Of a DNA stretch of 64,000 nucleotides, positions 1 through 7,097 are shown in pieces; the stretch's first letter is position 1; each line of letters begins with the position of its first letter. The notes below the pieces were generated by a model. The model ran no database searches, was not told the DNA's origin, and worked only from the letters and a program-made list of their open reading frames with translations. Origin of the DNA: CBIHON01 sp966211965 (lineage in GTDB: Bacteria > Pseudomonadota > Gammaproteobacteria > Burkholderiales > Burkholderiaceae_D); the NCBI GenBank assembly GCA_966211965.1, contig CBIHON010000014.1, positions 1 through 64,000 on the forward strand, in the 5' to 3' direction. Both the position numbers and the translations under genes were made by a program.

Positions 1-54
1 CCGCTGGTGCCGCTGGTGCCGCTGGTGCCGCTGGTGCCGCTGGTGCCGCTGGTG
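1..54 (-). repeat. Six tandem 9-bp units coding a Gly-Thr-Ser linker
   Basis: Six perfect copies of ccgctggtg lie at the very edge of the window. On the minus strand they read as repeated Gly-Thr-Ser in frame with the gpIII-like protein, so this is a coding linker rather than an independent element. The array probably continues outside the window. Perfect 9-bp repeats can change copy number by slippage, which would alter linker length. Confidence 0.9.
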
Positions 55-512
55 CCGCCAGACGAACTAGCAGAGTCACCCCCACCGGAAAGACAATAGC
101 CTCCTGTAAGACTGAAGAATGTTTCACAGCCGGCCTCAGGACCATCACCAACGCAAAACCTGTCAGTAGCCGCCGCCTCACATCCCTCAAGGCAGATCTT
201 TGCCCCTATGTCATAGCCAGTCGAAGCGCTACCCCCATCGCCGCCAGCCCTACATACCGCAGTAACCGTCGCGAAAAGCTGGGACGGATTATTGAATCTT
301 GATGCATAGCACCAACACCAGCCTTCTCCACACTGATTAATGCTAGGACTGTCCCAACCGTAAGGCGCGCCGAATCGCACCGTAGCTGCACAGGCATCAC
401 CAGCACTACTAAACGTCCCATCCACGTTAGGCGCATTCCAGAGCGCGGATGCGTCAAAACTGGCGAGACAGAGCACCAGCAGCAAGCAACGTTTAAGAAG
501 TGAGAGGCGCAT
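1..512 (-). CDS. Filamentous phage gpIII-like adsorption protein, N-terminal part (runs off window)
   Basis: The reading frame is open from an ATG at 512 to the left edge (170 codons seen). It starts with a signal peptide (MRLSLLKRCLLLVLCLASF, then ASA) followed by a Cys- and Trp-rich domain containing GEGWCWCY, and then enters a Gly-Thr-Ser repeat linker at the window edge. A secreted Cys-rich domain followed by a glycine-rich linker is the plan of inovirus gpIII-type receptor-binding proteins, and the position after the coat gene and its terminator fits gene III. Its start overlaps the stop of the 35-aa gene upstream by one base (TAATG), suggesting translational coupling. Assignment is from architecture and position, not sequence match. 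Sure it is coding; fairly sure of the role. Confidence 0.75.
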   Translation of the reverse strand, partial: MRLSLLKRCLLLVLCLASFDASALWNAPNVDGTFSSAGDACAATVRFGAPYGWDSPSINQCGEGWCWCYASRFNNPSQLFATVTAVCRAGGDGGSASTGYDIGAKICLEGCEAAATDRFCVGDGPEAGCETFFSLTGGYCLSGGGDSASSSGGTSGTSGTSGTSGTSGTS

Positions 513-619
513 TAGTCGTTAAAGAGAATATAGAACGCAGCACACACCGAAACGAGAACAATCAAGCCCATAGCAAATGCCCCCCCAATAAAACGCCGAT
601 CAATGCACCAGCAAATCAT
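512..619 (-). CDS. 35-aa single-span membrane protein of the phage operon
   Basis: A 36-codon frame (starting MICWCIDRRF, ending FYILFND) holds one hydrophobic span of about 20 residues. Its start overlaps the end of the upstream 66-aa ORF by 20 bases and its TAA stop shares a base with the ATG of the gpIII-like gene. Size, single span and position resemble the very small virion end-cap proteins (gpVII/gpIX class) of filamentous phages, though in other inoviruses those usually lie before the major coat gene. The tight overlaps on both sides are the main evidence that it is real. No specific homolog is recognised. Confidence 0.55.
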   Translation of the reverse strand: MICWCIDRRFIGGAFAMGLIVLVSVCAAFYILFND

Positions 620-800
620 CAACGCAGATTTTCAAATCACGTGCGGGATCGCACGGTTCAAGAACGGGAACTTGCTGACCGTCTGAATAAATGCAACGGC
701 GTGCATTGCAACGCTCATCCCAAGAGTGAGAAGCGCACGCGAAACAAACGGCACTCAGCCCAATCAAACACACGCGTATGCAAAAGATGACCCAAGACAT
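600..800 (-). CDS. Small secreted Cys-rich protein of the phage operon
   Basis: A 66-aa ORF beginning MSWVIFCIRVCLIGL has a hydrophobic N-terminus ending near CFACAS, like a signal peptide, followed by a short polar domain with five further cysteines and an acidic C-terminus. The ATG at 800 was chosen because the longer frame would begin inside the terminator stem; a G-rich stretch precedes it. It lies between the coat-gene terminator and the 35-aa gene, so it would be expressed by read-through or a weak promoter together with the gpIII-like gene. No family recognised; a minor virion protein is an inference from position. Confidence 0.5.
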   Translation of the reverse strand: MSWVIFCIRVCLIGLSAVCFACASHSWDERCNARRCIYSDGQQVPVLEPCDPARDLKICVDDLLVH

Positions 801-811
801 ACCGCCCCCAC

Positions 812-840
812 AAAAAAGGACGGGAGCCGAAGCCCCCGCC
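812..840 (-). terminator. Rho-independent terminator after the major coat gene
   Basis: On the minus strand a nine-pair stem closed by a UUCG tetraloop (GGCGGGGGC, TTCG, GCTCCCGTCC) is followed by six T. It sits nine bases after the coat protein stop. A terminator directly after gene VIII is characteristic of filamentous phages, where it keeps coat mRNA high and gene III expression low. Confidence 0.9.
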
Positions 841-848
841 ATTGAGGA

Positions 849-1073
849 TTACAACGCCGCCGCAATCCACTTGAACACGCGGGTTCCGACCTTCATCACC
901 AGATAGGCCGCACCCACCACGGCAACAGCCGCTCCAGCGTCAGTGATCGCAGTAACGACAGACGCGGTATCGATGGCGGCATGCGCCGAACCAACGAGCG
1001 CACCCGCACCAACAGCCGACGACGCGGCAACCTTTCCGGCTTTCTTGAACATCGCTTTAACTTTCATCTGCAT
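849..1073 (-). CDS. Filamentous phage major coat protein (gpVIII-like)
   Basis: A 74-aa precursor: a Lys-rich N-terminus and hydrophobic leader ending in SAHA form a signal peptide, leaving a mature protein of about 42 residues (AIDTASVV...) with one membrane span (AAVAVVGAAYLVMKVG) and a basic C-terminus (KVGTRVFKWIAAAL). This is the exact layout of inovirus class B coat proteins: acidic/neutral head, membrane span, and positive tail facing the DNA. A GAAGGGA Shine-Dalgarno sits six bases before the ATG at 1073; an in-frame ATG two codons later is possible. It overlaps the upstream membrane-protein gene by 17 bases and is followed by a strong terminator. High confidence. Confidence 0.9.
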   Translation of the reverse strand: MQMKVKAMFKKAGKVAASSAVGAGALVGSAHAAIDTASVVTAITDAGAAVAVVGAAYLVMKVGTRVFKWIAAAL

Positions 1074-1347
1074 TTACATTCCCTTCAAAAGTACGAGCCA
1101 CTTGTTTAAAAACCCAAGCTATCGCAAACAGCCCAGCTACAGCCGCAGAGATAACAAGGGCATCATTCGGCGTCATATCGAGTAGCGGCCCTAAAGCTGA
1201 ATCTGACGCCGATTCCATCACGTAGGCATGCATCGTGACGAGATTTCCAGCAGAGCCATCAACCGTGGTGCAGGGAAGCGTGCGGCCGCCCGTGGTAATC
1301 GGCGTGCCGGTTGTGCTGCATACGGCGATAGCCTGCATTGAAGCCAT
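1057..1347 (-). CDS. Phage membrane protein upstream of the coat gene
   Basis: A 96-aa protein with a Cys/Thr/Gly-rich N-terminal half, then one transmembrane span (about residues 62-82, ALVISAAVAGLFAIAWVF) and a charged tail. The start lies two bases after the stop of the gpV-like gene and the end overlaps the coat gene. In filamentous phages the position between gene V and gene VIII is held by the small virion tip proteins gpVII and gpIX, so this is a candidate minor virion protein, though it is longer than those. Function inferred from position only. Confidence 0.7.
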   Translation of the reverse strand: MASMQAIAVCSTTGTPITTGGRTLPCTTVDGSAGNLVTMHAYVMESASDSALGPLLDMTPNDALVISAAVAGLFAIAWVFKQVARTFEGNVNADES

Positions 1348-1349
1348 GA

Positions 1350-1703
1350 TTAGGACGCCGCTTTTTCCGGCGATTTGGACGGCGCAGCAGCAGCCGCAGC
1401 AGTAGAGGAAGGCGCTTTCGGTGCGCCGGGTTCACCCCAAGCATGCAAGGCAGTGATGCGCGGGACCACGAGACGTTCAAAGGACACGCCGAGTTCGAAC
1501 TCTGCCAAGTACTTACCCGGCGTAGTCTTTTCCGCTATCTCTTTCGGTAAATTCAGTTCGCCGATTTGCACACTTTGATCCGGGCCGCGTACAACGCATT
1601 GCGCCTTGTGTATTGCGTAATCATTCCCGGTTTTTTTGCTTTTTCCGGATTGGATGTTGATGCCGACGATTTCAATTAAATGCTTGTTGTCTACTGCAGC
1701 CAT
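1350..1703 (-). CDS. Phage ssDNA-binding protein (gpV-like)
   Basis: A 117-aa protein with a compact beta-rich core (residues 1-90) and an Ala/Ser/Pro-rich tail. The N-terminal pattern IEIVGINIQSGKSKKTGNDY followed by aromatic and basic residues matches the inovirus helix-destabilising/ssDNA-binding family, which coats new plus strands and hands them to the membrane assembly site. An AAGGGAGCC Shine-Dalgarno precedes the ATG at 1703. It heads the structural gene block, as in other inoviruses. The replication initiator normally found nearby is not in this window. Good confidence. Confidence 0.82.
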   Translation of the reverse strand: MAAVDNKHLIEIVGINIQSGKSKKTGNDYAIHKAQCVVRGPDQSVQIGELNLPKEIAEKTTPGKYLAEFELGVSFERLVVPRITALHAWGEPGAPKAPSSTAAAAAAPSKSPEKAAS

Positions 1704-1715
1704 GATGAGGCTCCC

Positions 1716-1895
1716 TTAGTTTGAGGTTGGAACGAAGGTGTAAAAATGGGCAAGTCGCCCTTGCTTATGAATGCGCTTTTTTGCGCGTGCTATTGCCACC
1801 GTTGCTTTTGTGGCAGATTCGGTAAGGATGGTCAGACGTTCACCGTTAGGCCGGAAGACGTGGACACGAAAATCTTGTTTTAGTGGGCGCGGCAT
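1716..1895 (-). CDS. Small basic protein of the phage operon
   Basis: A 59-aa ORF (MPRPLKQDFRVHVFRPNGER...) rich in Lys and Arg (predicted pI strongly basic). Its ATG overlaps the TAA of the upstream 84-aa gene by one base (TAATG), which decides the start against a longer in-frame version. The basic composition suggests nucleic-acid binding, but no family is recognised. It lies 12 bases before the gpV-like gene. Confidence 0.65.
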   Translation of the reverse strand: MPRPLKQDFRVHVFRPNGERLTILTESATKATVAIARAKKRIHKQGRLAHFYTFVPTSN

Positions 1896-2149
1896 TAATT
1901 CAACCCTTGCATGGCGGCGAGATTCCCTGCGATGTGCTGGACGTGCAGCCACTCATCGAGAGAGAGAATCGTGCACAGGTTCAGCGCATGGGAGAAGCCG
2001 ACGAAGTAGGAAAGCGGGAAATCGTTTTTCCCGTCGAGCACGGCGGCACGCATGGCGAGCCACAACAGGCGTGCAGCAGAAAGGGAATCTGCATCCGCAT
2101 CGAGCAGGGAATCACTGGCGCGCAGGCAGTGAGGGCAGGTATTGGACAT
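1895..2149 (-). CDS. 84-aa hypothetical protein of the phage operon
   Basis: Begins MSNTCPHCLRAS, giving one CxxC-type pair that could bind metal, then a mostly helical protein with a hydrophobic middle (ARLLWLAMRAAVL). The ATG at 2149 overlaps the stop of the prepilin-like gene by one base, and its own stop overlaps the next start by one base. This double TAATG coupling argues for a real gene expressed in fixed ratio with its neighbours. Family not recognised. Confidence 0.65.
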   Translation of the reverse strand: MSNTCPHCLRASDSLLDADADSLSAARLLWLAMRAAVLDGKNDFPLSYFVGFSHALNLCTILSLDEWLHVQHIAGNLAAMQGLN

Positions 2150-2370
2150 TACAGGCCGCAACTTTCCGCCGTACCGCCGCGCACCACGCAGGCGAGTTTT
2201 TCACGATTGACTTGTTCGACATCATGCCCAGCCTGATAAGCGGATGCGGCGCTGGCGGCATCGGTTTTCAGGTCAATGAAAAGGGGAATGGCGACGGCGG
2301 CGAGAATGGCCAGGATGATGACCACGACGATGAGTTCCACTAGGGTGAAACCTTGAGACTTAGTACGCAT
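2149..2370 (-). CDS. Type IV prepilin-like protein in the phage operon
   Basis: A 73-aa protein starting MRTKSQGFTLVELIVVVIIL. The G-F-T-L-V-E-L motif with Glu at +5 and the following 20-residue hydrophobic helix is the class III signal cut and N-methylated by prepilin peptidase PilD. The rest is a short helix with two cysteines near the C-terminus, too short for a full pilin globular domain, so it is closest to a minor pseudopilin. The ATG at 2370 was chosen for the correct seven-residue leader. Its stop overlaps the next phage gene (TAATG), so it seems part of the phage operon rather than a host gene next to it. Confidence 0.8.
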   Translation of the reverse strand: MRTKSQGFTLVELIVVVIILAILAAVAIPLFIDLKTDAASAASAYQAGHDVEQVNREKLACVVRGGTAESCGL

Positions 2371-2458
2371 TACCGCCCCCCGCGATACCGCCGAACCGAG
2401 AGATATACTTAACCAACCATGGCAACCTTCGAAAATCCGGTTCTGAAAGGAGCACATC

Positions 2459-2764
2459 ATGAATTCCACCTGCATCGACGGCGTAACACCCGCGCAGTTC
2501 GACCGCCAAATCGTGAAGGCACTCAAATTGAAAAGCGCCACTGACGAGACGCTGAGCGCTGAACGCATGATCGCTGGCGTACGAAATGAGGCAGGAGAGC
2601 TTTACAGGAAAATCGGGGCGACAAGCCCGAAGGAGTTCATGAAAATGACTGAGGTACTGGAAGACCTTGGCCTCAGGGACGAACTGGAAATGACAACGAA
2701 GCGGAGACATGGATGCGACCTGATCTTCACGCAAAGAGAGGAACTGGCCTTTGGAAAGCGCTGA
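2459..2764 (+). CDS. 101-aa hypothetical phage protein, divergent from the structural operon
   Basis: Has a strong Shine-Dalgarno (AAAGGAG eight bases before the ATG at 2459) and a soluble, charged, largely helical sequence (DETLSAERMIAGVRNEAGELYRKIG). It diverges from the prepilin-like gene across an 88-bp gap that probably holds promoters for both. I recognise no family. Early-gene or regulatory role is only a guess from the divergent position. A longer minus-strand frame over the same bases lacks a ribosome site and is rejected. Confidence 0.65.
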   Translation: MNSTCIDGVTPAQFDRQIVKALKLKSATDETLSAERMIAGVRNEAGELYRKIGATSPKEFMKMTEVLEDLGLRDELEMTTKRRHGCDLIFTQREELAFGKR

Positions 2765-3129
2765 CATAGACATGATCACCATGCCCCCGCCATGCCACCC
2801 GCACAATGAAGGCAGTCAGCGTAATAACGATCAGACTTCAAAAGAGCCTGTTTAGACATAGACTCATCAAGCCGACGAGCGTAGAACCACATAAGCGACG
2901 ACATCACCACGCCCCCGCCATGCCGCCGAGGTCATGCAGACGGAGCGCAACCGATGGAGAAGCGAAACGGCGAGCGGGAATTGATGCGGCACTGAGCCGG
3001 TACGCAGCGAGCGCCGAGCGGAACAGCGAGTACCGGAAAAGCTGTGCTGGTGACTTTGTTATAGGCATGGCAGGCCTCAAAAGTTTACGATTTACGCGGT
3101 ATACGCTATGGTTTACCCATAAGGCGGTT
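2765..3129. other. Non-coding stretch, possible phage intergenic/origin region
   Basis: No convincing gene in about 365 bp. It is GC-rich and carries an imperfect 25-bp direct repeat plus purine-rich runs (for example gcgagcgccgagcggaacagcgag is followed by similar text). Filamentous phages keep their replication origin and packaging signal in one intergenic region, so this is a candidate, but I cannot identify a nick site. Confidence 0.35.
2775..2927. repeat. Imperfect 25-bp direct repeat pair
   Basis: Copies at 2775-2799 and 2903-2927 share 23 of 25 bases (core GCCCCCGCCATGCC) and are 128 bp apart. They lie in the non-coding stretch between the divergent ORF and the repressor gene. They could be replication iterons or packaging sites; nothing more can be said from sequence. 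Confidence 0.6.
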
Positions 3130-3178
3130 TTGACTTAGACAAATCCGTCTAATTAAGATGTTAGGCGAATCTGTCTAA
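3130..3178 (+). promoter_or_regulatory. Promoter with two tandem operators before the phage regulator gene
   Basis: A candidate promoter has TTGACT at 3130-3135 and TAAGAT at 3154-3159 (18-bp spacing). A perfect dyad TTAGAC-N6-GTCTAA (3135-3152) fills the spacer, and a second near-copy TTAGGC-N6-GTCTAA (3161-3178) lies just downstream, centres 26 bp apart. Two helically phased copies overlapping a promoter just upstream of a HTH gene suggest autorepression. Confidence 0.65.
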
Positions 3179-3187
3179 GATTGTCAA

Positions 3188-3515
<328 letters not shown>

Positions 3516-3523
3516 ATAAAATT

Positions 3524-3556
3524 AAGGGCTTACAGAAATGTAAGCCCTTTTCTTTT
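3524..3556 (+). terminator. Terminator after tRNA-Thr
   Basis: Ten-pair perfect stem AAGGGCTTAC/GTAAGCCCTT with a six-base loop, followed by a T-rich run, nine bases after the tRNA CCA. Confidence 0.9.
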
Positions 3557-3853
3557 TGGGGGGCAACCATGTGTTAACTTTGGCTGGTTGGCCGCATTGC
3601 TTGCGTCAACGGGTTTAGGTCTACGGATTCCTGCAAATGCTCGAGCGTATCGGTGCCGTAGCGGGGGGCAAGGGTTCGCCGCACCGGATCGCAAAAAACG
3701 CACTCCACCCTTGACCTGGCTACGGCACGTTTCCCGGACACGGCTCGCAAATAATCTGGCTTCGCGTTCGGAAAAATCGAGATAGTAGTTGGCAAGGTCG
3801 ATACATATCAGAGCCTGTCATGACCTTAGACAGGCTCCATTGCCACATAATGA
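3557..3853. other. Gene-free stretch with a small inverted repeat
   Basis: No convincing gene. One minus-strand frame reads IDLANYYLDFSEREARLF before degrading, which could be a gene remnant, but I cannot name it. At 3811-3837 GAGCCTGTC and GACAGGCTC form a perfect 9-bp inverted repeat with a 9-base loop, whose arm resembles the ends of the larger palindromic elements elsewhere in the window. Confidence 0.4.
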
Positions 3854-5509
3854 TTAACACGGATCCCAAAGCGACGTTAAATTCAATGTCTTTTTCAGCG
3901 AACTAAAGTTATAGGACTTGGCCTGAGAGCAAAATTGATTCTTGCTGAGCGAGTATTCAACATTGAATACCGCCTTGCCTTTACTTGTAAAATAAGTCAC
4001 GTAATTGCCGCATTCGCCATATTGGAAGCATTGTTCGTTGATCGCAAAATCAAAATCTTGCCAAAGATCCGGAATTTGATCGATGTCGTTTTTCAAGGCA
4101 ATTGACAAACCTCTGGCGTGTGCTTGTTGCGCCAACCAGCGGTTGTAAGCCAACTGATCTGCTGCCGTCAACGGAAAGCCTGTGGCATTGGTGTAGCCGT
4201 CAACGTTGTCCGGTTCGATAGCGTCAAATCCTTTGGCTTTGCACATATCCATCCGCGCCGTCATGATCGGGGCCAGCAAGTCGATCCGGCGGATATCCAA
4301 CCATTTCTCATCCGGCCAGCCATCCAAGACTTTGCCCAGGACCGCTGCAGGAAATTGCGCTGAGTCCGGACGCCCGTTCTCGTAGCTGCCGGCGCTGAAA
4401 TAGCATATGGTGCGGCGACCTTGGGCATGAAGGGTGTCCATCGTACTTTGTGAAGTAGTAAATCCATCGATATCGTAGATACTTGCTGGAATGCTGGTGT
4501 TGATCGAAGATGCTCCCGAGTCAAACGCGAGCTGCCACTGCCAGCTCGCACCAGGTTCAGGTTTCCAGTAGGCAGTCGGGTTCGGCGACGGTATTGGCGC
4601 TGCCAGTATTGACACGCTCGCGGAAGCCGATTTGGTGACGTCAGCCTGCGATACCGCCTTGATCGTAACTGTGGCCGGGTTCGGTGCGCTCACAGGCGCC
4701 TTATACAAGCCGGTGGAGGAAATCGTGCCGACCGTTGCATTACCGCCGGCAATGCCGTTGACCGACCAGCTTATCCCTGTATTGCTTGATCCCTGCACGC
4801 TGGAAGAAAATTGCTGCGTCGCGCCGGTCGAAATACTCATGGAGGCCGGGGCGATCGATACACTGACACCTCCACCAGTCGGTACGGTGCCATAGGTCAC
4901 AACGACAGCCTCATAATCGATATCGCAGACGTCGGCGGTGTTATTGGATAAAAGCTGTAGTCGAATTTGCCCGTCGCCCGAGCGGATATAATTCGCCAAC
5001 GTACCCGAAACGTTAAATTGTAATAGCTGCCATGCTCCCCAATCCGGCGCTCCGGCGTTGGTGCCAATGATGACGTATGCGGCACGCGTCCAATCATAAA
5101 TCTGCCATGTCCAAGTCTGAGTGGCGACTCTGGGGCCCTGATAATTTACCTTGACCTGCAAGCCAGTCACACTATTCGGCGCGATGTTGGCGGGAAGGGC
5201 GAAAACTTGATAGCCGGCGTATTTTTTACCGCCGCCAGGACCAAATTCCACGTACTTCTTCCAGTCATTTGATGAGCCGGATTGGTCCAGTATGGCAATG
5301 GAACTTGCAACAGACTGGCCGCCGTCAACACCGCTCGTAGTGCTATATGACGATGGAACCAAGGTTACTGTCGCCGCCTGCGTTGACGAAGCCACGCCAA
5401 ATAGTGAAGCCAATGCCAAAAACAAAAACAAATTAAGCAGCTTGGCAAATCCATGTGCCTTGCTGGCATTTGATTGGGGTGTTCCACAAAAAAAATTACT
5501 ATTTTTCAT
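3854..5509 (-). CDS. Secreted GH114-type glycosidase with Ig-like domain
   Basis: A 551-aa secreted enzyme. Start chosen at MKNSNFFCG, giving a signal peptide ending SSTQA. Residues about 30-200 form a beta-rich module with aromatic patches (QTWTWQIYDW), a likely carbohydrate-binding domain; 205-300 is a bacterial Ig-like domain (SVSIAPASMSISTGATQQF); 310-551 is the catalytic barrel of glycoside hydrolase family 114, with YDIDGF, TICYFSAGSYENGRPD and AIEPDNVDGY carrying the conserved acidic residues. GH114 members are endo-alpha-1,4-polygalactosaminidases, acting on exopolysaccharide such as Pel-type galactosamine polymers. The gene stands alone, next to an IS remnant. Family call fairly sure; substrate not shown. 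Confidence 0.82.
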   Translation of the reverse strand: MKNSNFFCGTPQSNASKAHGFAKLLNLFLFLALASLFGVASSTQAATVTLVPSSYSTTSGVDGGQSVASSIAILDQSGSSNDWKKYVEFGPGGGKKYAGYQVFALPANIAPNSVTGLQVKVNYQGPRVATQTWTWQIYDWTRAAYVIIGTNAGAPDWGAWQLLQFNVSGTLANYIRSGDGQIRLQLLSNNTADVCDIDYEAVVVTYGTVPTGGGVSVSIAPASMSISTGATQQFSSSVQGSSNTGISWSVNGIAGGNATVGTISSTGLYKAPVSAPNPATVTIKAVSQADVTKSASASVSILAAPIPSPNPTAYWKPEPGASWQWQLAFDSGASSINTSIPASIYDIDGFTTSQSTMDTLHAQGRRTICYFSAGSYENGRPDSAQFPAAVLGKVLDGWPDEKWLDIRRIDLLAPIMTARMDMCKAKGFDAIEPDNVDGYTNATGFPLTAADQLAYNRWLAQQAHARGLSIALKNDIDQIPDLWQDFDFAINEQCFQYGECGNYVTYFTSKGKAVFNVEYSLSKNQFCSQAKSYNFSSLKKTLNLTSLWDPC

Positions 5510-5586
5510 GATTTTTCTGAATTTTAAATAACACAGTTTTAATAAAGACCTCACACTTTTGCCGAATTGACATGTATGAAGTTGGC

Positions 5587-5726
5587 AAAGCACATAACAA
5601 GGCTATAATCGGCGCGAGCTTGGCCAAATCATTGACCTCGGGCTTTTCGTAGTGAGTGGCAATACGTTGGTACTGCTTGAATCGATTAATGCATCGCTCC
5701 ACGCGCTTGAATTGCCATATGCCGCA
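5587..5726 (-). mobile_element. IS5-type transposase C-terminal remnant
   Basis: The minus-strand frame reads WQFKRVERCINRFKQYQRIA and continues HYEKPEVNDLAKLA, matching the conserved C-terminal end of IS5-group DDE transposases (V-E-R-C-x-N-x-x-K-x-x-R-R-I-A-T-x-Y-x-K). The typical Glu of the DDE triad is the E of VERC. Everything upstream is missing, so this is a dead fragment of about 45 codons. The frame then runs on without homology into the leader of the GH114 gene. It documents past activity of an IS5-type element here, next to two palindromic repeats. Confidence 0.75.
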
Positions 5727-5896
5727 GCATTGAATGCTTTGAGAATGCAGGTCGGTCGGCGTTTTATAGAGGTTTTAGTGTTAAACGCCGATTTAAAGAT
5801 AGTAGTTAGTTAACAACATGCCTAACTTTATCAAATATTGTTTTTATAAGAATCAGTAGGATTACCTAGCTATAAATACTTATCACAAATCCAGGA

Positions 5897-5922
5897 ATGT
5901 CCTGTTCCGTAAGTTCGTTGTA
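5897..5922. repeat. Truncated end of a palindromic element
   Basis: TGTCCTGTTCCGTAA-(G)-TTCGTTG here matches the left arm of the complete element at 20263-20427 almost perfectly, but no matching right arm follows. It shows that this arm sequence is repeated in the genome and that copies can be truncated. Confidence 0.7.
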
Positions 5923-5943
5923 AAAAATAATAGGGTGAGGCGA

Positions 5944-6064
5944 TAGAGCATTTTTAGCCTGACCGTACGGGCCAATCTCAGGTCTCCGGTGCTCGGCGTA
6001 CGCCTGTACGCGTCCGCTCCTCGGCCTGACCTTGACTCCGCACGGTCAGGCTAAAAATGCTCTA
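5944..6064. repeat. Palindromic element B, 121 bp
   Basis: Begins TAGAGCATTTTTAGCCTG and ends with its exact complement: the terminal 23 bases on each side are perfectly inverted. The centre holds a second hairpin, CGTAC-GCCT-GTACG (5997-6010). Ends lie at TAG/CTA. It shares its internal arrangement (GACCGTAC near the left arm, central GTAC hairpin, then GCTCC) with the element at 45719-45842. It is intergenic between the IS remnant and the pilin gene. A MITE-like or structured-RNA repeat; no ORF. Confidence 0.88.
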
Positions 6065-6246
6065 GAAGGCGGCCGCCGGTTGCAGCGCTGAACGAACGGC
6101 GGTGCATGGCATGGCGGAATAATGGGGGCATAAAGCGGGACAAGATTCGAAGGGTGGCGGCGAAAGCTTGCCAATCCTTTTCATTTTTCTTGGCAATCGT
6201 TCAAAGATTGCACAAATGCTTGGGCATATCCGTTATATTTCCGAAA

Positions 6247-6756
6247 ATGAATCCAAACAGAAAATTAACGGCTTTGCCCCACGGTTTTTCCATGATCGAA
6301 ATGATGGCGGCAGTCGCCGTGATCGCCATTCTCGGCACGATGGCGCTGCCTTCCTTTATGGGGCGCATCGTCCGGCAGCAAATCGAGGCTTCCTATTCGC
6401 TGGCGGACGTGGCAAAGAAAAATATCGGGACATCCTGGACTTCCATGCAAAAGCTCCCGGTTGACAATGCGGAGGCCGGATTGCCGAGCGCCGACAAGAT
6501 GGTCAATAACTATGTCAGCGCGCTATCCGTACAGAACGGTGTCATCAACATCACTTTCGGCAACAGCGCGCACTCCGCGATCAAGGGAAAAGTCCTGACG
6601 ATGCGTCCCGCAGTCGTCGAGGATGCGCCTGTAGTGCCGGTGGCCTGGGTGTGCGGCAAGGCGCTGGGGCCGGACAAGATGGCGGTCAAGGGAAGCGACC
6701 AGACCACGGTTCCCGACACTTACCTGCCTTTGGATTGCCGCTTGATCAATCGATAA
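6247..6756 (+). CDS. Type IVa pilin-like protein
   Basis: A 169-aa prepilin. The ATG at 6247 gives a 13-residue basic leader (MNPNRKLTALPHG) followed by FSMIEMMAAVAVIAILGTMA, the prepilin peptidase site with Glu5 and the hydrophobic assembly helix. The globular part ends with a Cys pair (WVCGK ... LDCRL) that would close the C-terminal D-loop of PilA/PilE-type pilins. The middle has a Ser/Thr-rich beta region. Longer in-frame starts would bury the leader and are rejected. No other pilus genes are adjacent, so it is an isolated pilin or minor pilin. Followed by a terminator shared with minE. Confidence 0.85.
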   Translation: MNPNRKLTALPHGFSMIEMMAAVAVIAILGTMALPSFMGRIVRQQIEASYSLADVAKKNIGTSWTSMQKLPVDNAEAGLPSADKMVNNYVSALSVQNGVINITFGNSAHSAIKGKVLTMRPAVVEDAPVVPVAWVCGKALGPDKMAVKGSDQTTVPDTYLPLDCRLINR

Positions 6757-6766
6757 GCCTGAACAG

Positions 6767-6797
6767 AAAAGGGCCGACGAAGCCGCCAGCCCTTTTT
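6767..6797. terminator. Bidirectional terminator between pilin and minE
   Basis: AAAAGGGC ... GCCCTTTTT forms an A-flanked, T-flanked stem with an inner GGC/GCC pairing, working for both the rightward pilin gene and the leftward min operon. Confidence 0.75.
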
Positions 6798-6836
6798 GAT
6801 TCCGATATCCAAAAAACTTTTGCTGCTGCGAAGCGC

Positions 6837-7097
6837 TTAACTGCGTTCCGCATCGGGCAGGACCACGTTCACATCCAGTACTTCCAGATTGCCTCGACGA
6901 TCCAGCGAGAGCTTGATGTCGTCAGCGTTCACCTTGGTATATTTCGAGATGACCGCGATCAGTTCCTTGTGCAGCGCAGGGAGGAAATCGTATCCCTCTC
7001 GGCCGCTTCGCTCTCGGGCGATAATGATTTGCAGCCGCTCTTTGGCGGCCGACGCGCTTTTAGGCTTGCTGTTGAATAGAAACGAGAGTAAGGCCAT
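6837..7097 (-). CDS. minE: Cell division topological specificity factor MinE
   Basis: An 86-aa protein starting MALLSFLFNSKPKSASAAKE. The N-terminal amphipathic membrane-targeting helix, the MinD-interaction helix (ERLQIIIARERSG) and the beta-rich dimer domain ending LDVNVVLPD match MinE throughout at family length. MinE stimulates MinD ATPase to drive pole-to-pole oscillation. Its ATG overlaps the MinD TGA (TGATG), so the two are translationally coupled. Last gene of minCDE, followed by a terminator. Confidence 0.96.
   Translation of the reverse strand: MALLSFLFNSKPKSASAAKERLQIIIARERSGREGYDFLPALHKELIAVISKYTKVNADDIKLSLDRRGNLEVLDVNVVLPDAERS

Noticed and set aside
1..54. Tandem 9-bp units that could be taken for a CRISPR or minisatellite
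   Set aside because: No spacers; the units are in frame with a minus-strand protein and encode a Gly-Thr-Ser linker.
2360..2806. 148-aa minus-strand frame over the divergent phage ORF
   Set aside because: No ribosome site and unlikely composition; the plus-strand 101-aa frame has a strong Shine-Dalgarno.
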